Assembly: GCF_003201565.1 (NCBI RefSeq)
Contig: NZ_QJJP01000015.1
Span: 1-64,000 of the forward strand
Length of the DNA stretch: 64,000 nucleotides
Source: Nitrosomonas sp. Nm84
Lineage (GTDB): Bacteria > Pseudomonadota > Gammaproteobacteria > Burkholderiales > Nitrosomonadaceae
Direction: 5' to 3'
The position numbers were made by a program, and so were the translations under genes. Each line of letters begins with the position of its first letter. Position 1 is the stretch's first letter. Below, in pieces: positions 1 to 8,584 of this stretch. Below the pieces are notes generated by a model, which searched no databases, had not been told where the DNA came from, and saw only the letters and a list, made by a program, of their open reading frames with translations.

Positions 1-424
1 ATCTGGCAAGCAGAAACACGTGAAAAAGCTTATGAAGCGTTTGATAACTGTATAACGCGTTTTAATCCGAAGTACCCAAAAGCCATGGAATGCCTGGCTA
101 AAGATAAAGATTCCATGCTGGCTTTCTACGATTATCCTGCCGAGAACTGGCAGCACATCAGAACAACTAATCCGGTTGAATCTGTATTTGCTACTGTCAG
201 GTTGAGAACAGCCAAGACCAAAAACTGCGGCAGCCGCACAACAACGCTGACTATGGCGTTCAAACTTATGGAAACAGCGCAGAAAAATGGTTCCGGCTAA
301 GGGGCTACAATCTGCTGGCCGATGTAGTCTCCGGTATTACATTCGTTAACGGCATAAAACAACAAACGGGAGATCAAAAACAGGTTGCCGCTTGATTCTC
401 CGTACACCAGATTTGACTATAGCT
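1..424 (+). pseudogene. IS256-family (mutator-type) transposase, 3' part, frameshifted, with right terminal repeat
   Basis: The frame is open from base 1 and carries the C-terminal part of an IS256-type DDE transposase, including the motif TTNPVESVFATVRLRT. It stops at 298-300 after AQKNGSG. Adding one A to the five-A run at about 282-287 restores the family ending (AQKKWFRLRGYN, then LLADVVSGI) down to a stop at 393-395, so the gene is broken by a single-base loss. The bases after the stop, about 397-424, look like the right terminal repeat. The sequence just beyond belongs to a different transposase, so this element probably inserted into an IS3-type gene. The 5' part lies outside the window. 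A sequencing error in the A run is a possible alternative to real decay. Confidence 0.8.
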
Positions 425-612
425 CGTTTGTCGATTACTACAACCACGGGCGTTATCATGAATCACTCAATAATTTAACACCGGCTGATGTCTTTTATGG
501 TCGAGGCCAATCTATTTTGAATGAACGTGAAAAAATAAAACGGCGAACCTTAGCTCTGCGACACCAAATGTTTTATGCTAAACAAGCAACAAACTCAAAT
601 CTGATGAGCTAA
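424..612 (+). pseudogene. IS3-type transposase, C-terminal fragment of the integrase core
   Basis: The reading frame shows FVDYYNHGRYHESLNNLTPA followed by DVFYGRG and a basic REKIKRRTL tail. This is the end of the rve-type integrase core of IS3-family OrfB proteins, where the conserved glutamate lies in HESLNN. Only about 60 residues remain. The upstream part is replaced by the right end of the IS256-type element, so the fragment cannot be functional. An in-frame TTG at 385 exists but lies inside the other element and is not a credible start. Confidence 0.75.
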
Positions 613-682
613 TGCGTCTCTTAATTCAGCCACCCATTAGTCCACATTGCTTTGACGACGTACATGTGATCTGAATCTTTGT

Positions 683-1501
683 TCATTGCATGGTTTTTTC
701 CATTTGATCGACAATCTTTAAAATGGATGGCCAAATTTTTCTCCAACAACACTCGTGAGTAAAGTTCTCGAAATGCAAAATTTGTGGCTCAGGTTGACGC
801 TGTAATGCATCTTTTACAATAGACGGGGGAATATTTGTATCAGCGGAGCCCATTAAATGCAATTGTTTGATATACGAGGGAAGCGGTGGCAAGACAGCTG
901 GGTTAAGAGAACCTTCTAATGGGCTGTACGAATGTAATTCACTCCAGGCATCAATATCTATATTCCCGGCAATTGTAATTACCGCTTTTACATTTAATAA
1001 TTGTGGCGCAATTAACATGGCCAAAGTCCCTCCTCCGCTATAACCAATTAACGTTACCTTACAATTAGGATAATCATCAAGTTGCTGGCGCAGAGCGAAA
1101 CTCATGCTATCAACTACATCCTTTGAATATCTCCAATAGGTCCAGTATAAAGGATGGCAGCCTTCAGCCTGATGGTATCCAAGATAGCAGGGACGCCCAA
1201 GATATTGGGAAGATGTATTATCAATGGCCATTAGATCCAAAAGCAGTGAATAACGTGAGTTTGGATCTAATGAGATATCATTACGCGAACTCCAGGGCGT
1301 GCCATCATCCGGAATATAAATATGTATTTTATTGTCAACACAAAAAGGTTTATTAATATAAGAATTTAGGATAAATTGCTTGCTATTTAATCGTTGATTC
1401 ATAAAACCATGCAACACTGCTTGTTTATGGATCAACTCAGAAGGAATTGCACACGCAGTTAATATTAATAAAATGAGACAAATACGCCATAATCCACCCA
1501 T
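683..1501 (-). CDS. Putative lipoprotein of the alpha/beta-hydrolase fold
   Basis: A 272-residue protein. The N-terminus has a hydrophobic stretch ending in the lipobox LTAC (Cys17), so it is predicted to be lipid-anchored. A nucleophile elbow GYSGGG sits near residue 155, followed by VKAVITIAGN, an aspartate in MGSADTNIP and a histidine in FTHECCW near the C-terminus. Together these form a plausible Ser-Asp-His triad of the alpha/beta-hydrolase superfamily. The substrate cannot be read from the sequence. It is transcribed away from the caspase-like gene, with a 225-bp AT-rich gap between them. The fold assignment is fairly safe; any specific function such as esterase or peptidase would be a guess. 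Confidence 0.7.
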   Translation of the reverse strand: MGGLWRICLILLILTACAIPSELIHKQAVLHGFMNQRLNSKQFILNSYINKPFCVDNKIHIYIPDDGTPWSSRNDISLDPNSRYSLLLDLMAIDNTSSQYLGRPCYLGYHQAEGCHPLYWTYWRYSKDVVDSMSFALRQQLDDYPNCKVTLIGYSGGGTLAMLIAPQLLNVKAVITIAGNIDIDAWSELHSYSPLEGSLNPAVLPPLPSYIKQLHLMGSADTNIPPSIVKDALQRQPEPQILHFENFTHECCWRKIWPSILKIVDQMEKTMQ

Positions 1502-1726
1502 AACTCACTAAATATTCCAAGGTAATTGATAATAATTGAGGTATTATAAAATGATTGATTCTGTATCAAATACACAGATACAGGTGAATTCAGTATGGAT
1601 TATAGATACTCTTAAATCTTATCTTTGATGAGCAATTAGTATTTTGAAATATTAGAAATTCACATCCGGGCATGATGGATGATATTTTATTATGCAACTC
1701 ATTGATAATATGTGATTTGATAAGTT

Positions 1727-4342
1727 ATGCAAGAACCTCATCCAATAAAATATAAGTTGTCACTTAACCTTATTAATCAGATTTTTCAGCGCAGACCATG
1801 GCAGTTTATTTCTTTTCTCTTCAGTATACCTACAGTCATTATTCTGGTTAGCTGTTCTTCCGTTCCATCGAATCCTGCTGATACTGAAAGTAATGCGGGT
1901 AATGTTAATAAATTGCAGATTATCGATTGTTTACTTCCAGGCCAGTTAAGACAATTGGGAATCAATATGACTTATTTGACTCCCAGACGACCAGTACGCA
2001 CATCAGCTGCTGATTGCGAAATTCGTGGTGGTGAATATGTTGCTTATGATCGTGCGAATTATGCATCTGCTTTAAAAATTTGGCTACCAAAAGCATCGGA
2101 AGGGGATGCAGAAGCACAAACGTACGTTGGGGAAATTTATGAAAAAGGTCTAGGTATTGCTCCTGATTATGCGACGGCTGCTGCTTGGTATCGTAAAGCT
2201 GCAGAGCAAGGAAATGCTCAAGCCCAAATCAATCTGGGATTTCTTTATGAAAAAGGTTTGGGTGTAAAACAGGACTCAATCACAGCATTGACCTGGTATC
2301 GTAAGGCATCAGGATTAGAAAATACAGATATCGCTTTTTCGGCTAGTGTTGAAATTTCTAATCCAGAAGTTGATAAGCTTCGCCAGCAAGTGTCAGAATA
2401 TAAAATAGAATCATCTTATTATCAACAAGAATCAGCCGCACTTAAGAAGAAATTATCGGATACCCAACAACAGCTCGATAATACTCGTGAGCAATTAGAA
2501 AGTCGCAGGCAGGATTTATTGATTGAACAAAAAGCTGCTGATCAAATACGTGAAGCATTACAACAAAAAATACAGCAAATTGATCGAGAAACGCTCCCCA
2601 ATAGTGCAGCATCATTGGAAATAGCAAAATTCAAGCAAGCGCTAAAACAAAAAGAAGCTGAACTGGAGTTTAATCAGATAGTTATTCTGAGGCTGGAAAA
2701 CGAAGCCCAAGAGCAGAATAGAGCATTGAAAGATCTACAAGATGGTGCGGAGCAAATTGCTATAAAAACAGATCACGAATTAGCTTCATTACGATCTGAG
2801 CTTGAAAAAAGCAAAATTGATTCGGCACAATTAGAGTCAGAATTGCAAAAAACGCAAACTCAGTTATCCTTTTCTCAAAAAACTCTCAGCGAAAAAAATA
2901 ATTATCTAAAAAAACGAGAAGATGATCTTAAATTATTGCAAGAGGAGTTAAATGAGAAAAGGGAAAAAGCAATCTCAACACAAGACAACCACGAAGTAAA
3001 GAAATTAAGTAAGGCTTTGGATGAACTTGAGTTTGCCTTCCAGTCCCATAAGCAAGCATTAGACAAGCTGAACATTGAGAAGGAAGAACTAACAAAGCAG
3101 AGCCATGAAAAACAGCAGATATTGAAAGAGAAAAACGAACAAATCGCACTCCTACAAGATCGCCTTGCCCGTGAAAAAATAGAACCCGTTCTATCAGAGA
3201 GTAAAACCAACAGTCTGAGTAATTTAGCAGGACCACAAATTGAAATCATTGAACCGCCTTTAATTGTTCAACGAGGTGTATTATCAATCAGCACTCGTTC
3301 AGGATTGACAACAAGAACAATAGTGGGAAAGGTGACCGCACCTGCCGGGTTAATTTCTTTTATTGTAAATGATAAAGAAGAGATTGTAGATAAAAGCGGT
3401 ATGTTTAAGGTAGATGTTCCTCTAATGTCTGCGATTACACCCATTAAGGTTGTCGCAGTTGATCAAAACAGTAAGCGAACCGAAATGAAGTTTAACATCG
3501 AGCAGACAAAAGCTGAGGTGCAACCAGCTTTAGCATCTTCAACACCAAAGTCAACTTCAGAAAAAAGGTTGCAGAGCTTATTACCTCCCACTGCATTTGG
3601 AAGATATTACGCACTACTCATAGGGAACAATACTTACTCTAAGCTACCTCACTTAGCTACGGCAATTAATGATGTAGAAGCTGTAGCAAAACTATTAAAT
3701 GATAATTATGGGTTTGAAACAAAGGTATTAGTCAATGCAAATCGCTATGACATTCTTAAAGCATTAAATGATTATCGTAAGATATTGACAGAAAAAGATA
3801 ACTTCCTGGTCTATTATGCGGGTCATGGAATCTTGGATAAGGTAAATGATAGAGGGCACTGGTTACCGGTTGATGCCGAACCTGACAGCTCAGCAAACTG
3901 GATATCAGTTGATAATATTACAGATCAGCTAAAGATTATTGCAGCAAAGCATATATTGGTGGTAGCTGACTCATGTTATTCAGGTTCACTTACGCGTAGT
4001 TCAGTTGCACGACTTGAAGCTGGAATGACAATTGAAAAGCGTGCAGATTGGATTAAGTCATTATTAAATACCAAGTCCCGGTTAGCTTTATCTTCGGGCG
4101 GTTTAGAGCCCGTTTTAGATGGAGGTGGCGGTAATCACTCTGTATTTGCCAAGGCATTTATTGAGACGCTACGAAAAAATAATGACATAATGGAATCCTA
4201 TACTCTTTATCGTGATATTTCAGCATTAGTTGCAGACGCTGCCAAAGCTTTTGATTTTAATCAAGTGCCTGAGTATGCCCCGATCAGTCATGCAGGACAT
4301 GGCGCAGGAGAATTTTTTTTCTATCCTAAACAGTTACATTAA
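1727..4342 (+). CDS. Caspase-like (peptidase C14) lipoprotein with Sel1 repeats and long coiled coil
   Basis: An 871-residue protein in four parts. An N-terminal hydrophobic segment ends in a lipobox-like LVSC (Cys43). Two Sel1/TPR-like repeats follow at about residues 105-190 (AEAQTYVGEIYEKGLGI; AQAQINLGFLYEKGLGV). A glutamine- and lysine-rich coiled coil covers about 200-490. A beta-rich linker precedes a caspase-like domain from about 620 to the end. The domain has the family start YYALLIGNNTYSKLP, catalytic His700 in YYAGHG and Cys750 in ADSCYSG, so the dyad is intact. In other bacteria C14 proteins act in stress death, development or defence; the role here is unknown. The putative outer-membrane autotransporter-type gene starts 74 bp downstream on the same strand, suggesting co-transcription. 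Confidence 0.8.
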   Translation: MQEPHPIKYKLSLNLINQIFQRRPWQFISFLFSIPTVIILVSCSSVPSNPADTESNAGNVNKLQIIDCLLPGQLRQLGINMTYLTPRRPVRTSAADCEIRGGEYVAYDRANYASALKIWLPKASEGDAEAQTYVGEIYEKGLGIAPDYATAAAWYRKAAEQGNAQAQINLGFLYEKGLGVKQDSITALTWYRKASGLENTDIAFSASVEISNPEVDKLRQQVSEYKIESSYYQQESAALKKKLSDTQQQLDNTREQLESRRQDLLIEQKAADQIREALQQKIQQIDRETLPNSAASLEIAKFKQALKQKEAELEFNQIVILRLENEAQEQNRALKDLQDGAEQIAIKTDHELASLRSELEKSKIDSAQLESELQKTQTQLSFSQKTLSEKNNYLKKREDDLKLLQEELNEKREKAISTQDNHEVKKLSKALDELEFAFQSHKQALDKLNIEKEELTKQSHEKQQILKEKNEQIALLQDRLAREKIEPVLSESKTNSLSNLAGPQIEIIEPPLIVQRGVLSISTRSGLTTRTIVGKVTAPAGLISFIVNDKEEIVDKSGMFKVDVPLMSAITPIKVVAVDQNSKRTEMKFNIEQTKAEVQPALASSTPKSTSEKRLQSLLPPTAFGRYYALLIGNNTYSKLPHLATAINDVEAVAKLLNDNYGFETKVLVNANRYDILKALNDYRKILTEKDNFLVYYAGHGILDKVNDRGHWLPVDAEPDSSANWISVDNITDQLKIIAAKHILVVADSCYSGSLTRSSVARLEAGMTIEKRADWIKSLLNTKSRLALSSGGLEPVLDGGGGNHSVFAKAFIETLRKNNDIMESYTLYRDISALVADAAKAFDFNQVPEYAPISHAGHGAGEFFFYPKQLH

Positions 4343-4415
4343 ATCCTGATTAGATAAAATTAAGATAATATACCGCACAGAAAGTAATAATTAAGAAAAC
4401 AAGGACAAGAGGGAA

Positions 4416-5810
4416 TTGAAATTGATTATGCGATCAAAAAATTTAATAGTTTTCTTTTTAAAAGCCTCTGTGTTCTTATGCATTTGTCATACAAGTGTCG
4501 CAAAAGCTGCTGATGCAAGACTTGTTAATGAAACACAAGCCAATATGTCAAATGCCATGGTTGATGTATGTTTGGATACAAGAAATGCCTCGACCGGTCT
4601 TATTAATCGTTGTGATCAATTGTTAAAAGAAATTGATAATGATGCTGATAGAATGAGAGTCAATGTAGGGGAAGATGCCTCAAATAATCCTGTATATGAT
4701 GCCATTACTCAGATTGCACCTGAACAAGCCATTGTCCCCAGCATCCAAGCCGCGCGTACCATGAGAGGGATGTTAGGCGCCTCTAACGCTGCTGTTATTT
4801 CTCGTATGACTCAATTACGCGCGCAAATGCGTGATCCAAATGCAGTTCACTTTGCTCAGCGTGTACAACAAAATCCTGGTTCTTTTTCCTTTGCTTTGAG
4901 CCCATCTCAAAGTGGTGGCTCTGCGGGCATTGCAGATTCCAATCGTCTTGGTATTTGGGGAAATGGAAATTACACGGCAGGAAATGTCGATACATCGACT
5001 AATCAACAAGGGTTTAACTTTGGGAACTGGGGAGGAGACCTCGGGGTCGATTATCGAATCAATAATAATATTGTAGTGGGTTCCGCCTTTAGTTACACGG
5101 GTACTAATGCAAATGTTAACGATTCCCGAAGCACTGTGAAATCTGATTCATATACGGGGTCGATTTTTTCAATGTATACACATAATAGTGGTCTATATAT
5201 TGACGGTATCGCCTCCTATGGCGGTATAAATTACCAACTTAACAGAGATATTGTATATACATTAGGCACAACGGGTGCAGTGGTAGATAACATACCCTCA
5301 ATTGCTGGCAGACCTGATGGTTCACAATATTCATTTGCAGGAGGTATTGGTTATCAGTACAACCGCGGAGCCACTACGGTTGAGCCATTTGCACGGGCTA
5401 ATTATCAAGAATTGATGATTGATTCTTATAAAGAAAGCAACGTCGCTGCCTGGGCTATGGGATTTAGCAAGCAAAACATAAGTTCGTTGCCTACCACGCT
5501 TGGATTGAGATTAAACCACGCTTTCAGTACTTCTCGAGGAATTTTCCAACCACAAGTTCTTGGTGCTTGGAATCATGAGTTCTCTGATAATCAACATAGC
5601 ATAGATGTGCGCTATCTAAATAGTAATAACATCAATAACAATTTTCATGTTTTAGCTCAAAACCCAGATCGAGATTACTTTACAGTTGGCGCTAGTTTAA
5701 TTGGGACTCTGCCTCATAATGTCTCTGTATTTGTTAGCTATAATACAATACTTGGTTATCAGGATCTTTCAAGCCATCGTGTAACTTTTGGTGGACGGAT
5801 TAATTTTTAG
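4416..5810 (+). CDS. Autotransporter-type outer-membrane beta-barrel protein
   Basis: A 464-residue protein. A signal peptide (hydrophobic FFLKASVFLCICHTS, ending near VAKAA) is followed by a short helical passenger of about 130 residues with two cysteines. From about residue 170 there are alternating amphipathic beta strands typical of an autotransporter barrel (GNWGGDLGVDYRINNNIVVG; YSFAGGIGYQYNRG). It ends in GGRINF, with the terminal phenylalanine expected for barrel assembly. The passenger is very short compared with classical autotransporters. It starts 74 bp after the caspase-like lipoprotein gene on the same strand. The barrel call is good; the function and any cargo are unknown. Confidence 0.72.
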   Translation: MKLIMRSKNLIVFFLKASVFLCICHTSVAKAADARLVNETQANMSNAMVDVCLDTRNASTGLINRCDQLLKEIDNDADRMRVNVGEDASNNPVYDAITQIAPEQAIVPSIQAARTMRGMLGASNAAVISRMTQLRAQMRDPNAVHFAQRVQQNPGSFSFALSPSQSGGSAGIADSNRLGIWGNGNYTAGNVDTSTNQQGFNFGNWGGDLGVDYRINNNIVVGSAFSYTGTNANVNDSRSTVKSDSYTGSIFSMYTHNSGLYIDGIASYGGINYQLNRDIVYTLGTTGAVVDNIPSIAGRPDGSQYSFAGGIGYQYNRGATTVEPFARANYQELMIDSYKESNVAAWAMGFSKQNISSLPTTLGLRLNHAFSTSRGIFQPQVLGAWNHEFSDNQHSIDVRYLNSNNINNNFHVLAQNPDRDYFTVGASLIGTLPHNVSVFVSYNTILGYQDLSSHRVTFGGRINF

Positions 5811-5953
5811 TCAATAGGCGATTGATTAGGTATTCCGATCTTCGTGCGACTTAATATCTATCTTTGCTAAATTCGTTTTCCTCAATCTAACCCAACCAGC
5901 ATTACTTGCTAACTGGAATTATTGCGCTCAATGATATGAATAAGGAGAAGATC

Positions 5954-7480
5954 ATGCGTTTATCGATTATGATATTTTTTTCACCAAATTTGTCCAACTA
6001 CTTTTCATGGGTCATGCGACGTATTGCCACTGGCATGTTTGCAAGCGTAGTGCTCATGAATACAGCGTCATTGGTTTTTGCAGAACCGGAGATAATGAGC
6101 TTCGAAGCGAAGTTGGACGGCAATAATGTGATTCAGGTGCCTCCAAATAGTACCGTCACGCTGTCTACGGTGGCTATAGGTGATGGCTTAAGCTATACAT
6201 GGACGGTAAATGCGGGCACAATTCTCTCGTCCTCTAATGCTGAAGCGCAATGGCAGCTACCAGTTTCACGCGGTCTTCATTTTGCCTATGTTCGCGTGAC
6301 TGACATTAATGGAACCTATGTAGATCGCGGAGTAACCATGTCGACCGATGGCAGCGCCATTTTCGGAGATCAGCCAATTTCGGCATCGAGGCCCTCAGAT
6401 AAAATTCCAACAAATGAGCCAAAGAGCCAGCACTTCTTGAGCTACATAAACGTTAATCCAGATTTTCGAAATATTAATACCAAAGAAGAATCCTGCCTTT
6501 ACTATTATATGATCGGTGTGGTAACTGGTTGTGGATCGGATGGTGAAATGATCGAGCCTAAGACAAATTTTACTCAATGGAAAAAGGACTGGGGGCTGAA
6601 CCATCCATTCGTAGGCGGCGCTAGAGCGATTTATGCGAACAAGGCCGACCTCAATCTACAGCGGAATATGCATGGAGTATTTTATGCTCCCAATGATACC
6701 CTCGCCTACTATGTCTGCAATTATCCGCGCGTTGACGATCTTGATGAGGGGGCAAATCTCGACAATGCCATCCACAATCTTAATCTTGCCGCTTGTGTCG
6801 CCATGGAAAAAGGTAGCGATAACATTACGAAATTTTACGTGTTTGGACCTTCCGGAGATTTACTACAATCCGTAAATCTCGACGGTCGTGGTGAGAAATA
6901 TATACCGGGAGCATGCGTGGTGTGTCACGGTGGTAAAAAATATACAAAGGACAATTTTACAGAATATGACCTAGAATCGAATTTCCTGCCGTTCGATCTC
7001 GAAAATTTTGTATTTTCTAGCCAAGTTGGATTGACTAAAAAGGCGCAAGAAAAATCGCTTCGTCAACTAAACGAATGGATTCGCGACAAAATTCCGACCA
7101 CAGAGCCAGCACATCCGATCGCTGAACTGATCAATGGTTGGTATCCTGATCCAGACAGCGAATTTAATTCGTCCTTTGTTCCAGCCGGCTGGGCTTCGAA
7201 TGAGCAGCTGTACAACGATGTTGTTAAACCCTATTGCCGCACTTGTCATATCGCGTTGACTCCCAATTTCATGACATTTTTGAATTTCAGTGTCTACAGT
7301 CATAATTTAAAAGCTCTTGTCTGCGGCAATGCCAGTGCCGACCCCGACAATCTTACACCTAAAATTTATAAAATGCCGAACGCACGAGTGACTTTTGATC
7401 GTTTATGGAACTCAAAGGGCATAACCACGCTTAGGACCTTTTTGGGTGCTACTGAGCAGGACTGTTCTCTTCCTCAATAA
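5954..7480 (+). CDS. Secreted diheme cytochrome-like protein with PKD-like N-terminal domain
   Basis: The start at 5954 is chosen because AAGGAG lies 8 bases upstream; the frame is open further up to 5906 but without a better site. A signal sequence runs to SLVFA. Next is an Ig/PKD-like region (VPPNSTVTLSTVAIG, LSYTWTVNAG) of about 90 residues. Two c-type heme motifs are visible, CVVCH near residue 320 and CRTCH near 430. The two sites are over 100 residues apart, so it may have two small heme domains or one large domain with distant sites. It would act in the periplasm or on the surface. No electron-transfer partner is adjacent. The stop is followed by AT-rich DNA and a truncated IS element. 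Confidence 0.65.
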   Translation: MRLSIMIFFSPNLSNYFSWVMRRIATGMFASVVLMNTASLVFAEPEIMSFEAKLDGNNVIQVPPNSTVTLSTVAIGDGLSYTWTVNAGTILSSSNAEAQWQLPVSRGLHFAYVRVTDINGTYVDRGVTMSTDGSAIFGDQPISASRPSDKIPTNEPKSQHFLSYINVNPDFRNINTKEESCLYYYMIGVVTGCGSDGEMIEPKTNFTQWKKDWGLNHPFVGGARAIYANKADLNLQRNMHGVFYAPNDTLAYYVCNYPRVDDLDEGANLDNAIHNLNLAACVAMEKGSDNITKFYVFGPSGDLLQSVNLDGRGEKYIPGACVVCHGGKKYTKDNFTEYDLESNFLPFDLENFVFSSQVGLTKKAQEKSLRQLNEWIRDKIPTTEPAHPIAELINGWYPDPDSEFNSSFVPAGWASNEQLYNDVVKPYCRTCHIALTPNFMTFLNFSVYSHNLKALVCGNASADPDNLTPKIYKMPNARVTFDRLWNSKGITTLRTFLGATEQDCSLPQ

Positions 7481-7654
7481 AATTAATTGCCAAGACAGTA
7501 CATGAGATGACAATTACCTGGACAATTTGCGGCTATGTTAAGAAATCTTGTAGTCTCCTCGAATTTTGGATCCAATCAAAAGTAGAGGTTATAGGGATTT
7601 TGCCATAATAATAGTCATACCCTATCTTGCCAATAATGCCTTTTAACTCGCTTC

Positions 7655-8240
7655 TATAGAGACTGTCCCGTAAACTGTGCAATTGTCTATCATAGTATTT
7701 TTAAAGGATAGATGATGACCAAAGAAGAATTAGAGAATTTTGCTCGAGAGGTAGCGAAAGGGATAAAAACAGAGCGAGACCTAAGCGAATTCAGCCAGAC
7801 GTTAAGGAAAGTTGTCATAGAAACGGCACTCAACGCTGAGCTTGATGATTATCTGGGCTACGACAAGCATGAACGCCCCCATTCAAACAATCGTCGCAAT
7901 GGTTACTCTGGCAAGACCCTACGAACGGAAGACGGTGAATTTGAACTCAACACGCCTCGCGACAGACTGGGAGGCTTCGAACCGCAGTTGGTCAGGAAAC
8001 GACAGACGCGTTTTACCTCGCTGGATGACAAGATTCTGAGTTTGTATGGCCGAGGTATGACGACGCGAGAAATTGTGTCGACATTCAAGGAGATGTACGA
8101 TGCTGATGTATCGCCTACGTTGATCTCCAGAGTAACTGACGCAGTGATTGAGCGGGTGACTGAATGGCAATCGCGCCCGCTGGATTCGCTTTATGCGATT
8201 GTTTATTTGGATTGCAAAGACTTCTGCACAACCTCGAAAA
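7655..8240 (+). mobile_element. Truncated IS256-family element with left terminal repeat
   Basis: A terminal-repeat-like GAGACTGTCCCGTAAACTG begins near 7659, about 50 bp before the transposase start, which is the usual layout for this family. The coding part loses similarity just after the motif YLDC (about 8214), and no right end or second half is found downstream. The element is therefore a 5' remnant. Its end sequence differs from that of the element at the left edge of the window, so the two are not halves of one copy. What lies from about 8215 to 8330 may be the border of another lost element. Confidence 0.65.
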
Positions 8241-8326
8241 TTTTGCTGTATCCACAGAGAAAAATTTCTAAAAGGCATTTGTCACGCATGCCACTGGCAA
8301 AAAGTGAAGTTTTTTCCTTTTTTTAG
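7712..8326 (+). pseudogene. IS256-family transposase, N-terminal half only
   Basis: About 170 residues match the N-terminal half of IS256/mutator transposases (ALNAELDDYLGY, RNGYSGKTLRTEDGEFEL, TPRDRLGGFEPQLV, FTSLDDKILSLYGRGMTTRE, LYAIVYLDC). The aspartate of YLDC is the first catalytic acid. After it the reading continues into unrelated sequence (KDFCTTSKIL) and stops at 8326. The other two catalytic acids are missing, so it is inactive. Family members are about 400 residues; this has 204. The start ATGATG at 7712 follows AAAGGATAG. A truncated protein of this kind could still bind the element ends, but nothing shows that it does. Confidence 0.8.
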
Positions 8327-8584
8327 GGGAATTTCCTCCCTTATCTAGGGTTCCATAAATACTTTATGACGATATTTCGGAATCCATACAAAGTGATACA
8401 TCAACCTGAATACATGATGACTATGTCTCTGCAGTTCCATAAGCGATGCGGTTAAACACATGGACTCCATTTTTGACAGCACATATCAGTCGTAATATTC
8501 ATATGTGCTGTGTAATTCAGAGTAGCTCCCCATTCTAAAATATCAGCGAATTTATCAGATTATCGCTAATCTTATTGACTTGAA
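8327..8584. other. Intergenic stretch without recognisable gene
   Basis: An AT-rich gap between the truncated transposase and the stop of the first barrel gene, which reads toward it. I found no reading frame, terminal repeat or strong hairpin followed by a T run. Confidence 0.5.

Noticed and set aside
1123-1356. 77-codon plus-strand frame inside the hydrolase gene
   Set aside because: Shadow in the opposite strand of a lipoprotein gene with clear motifs.
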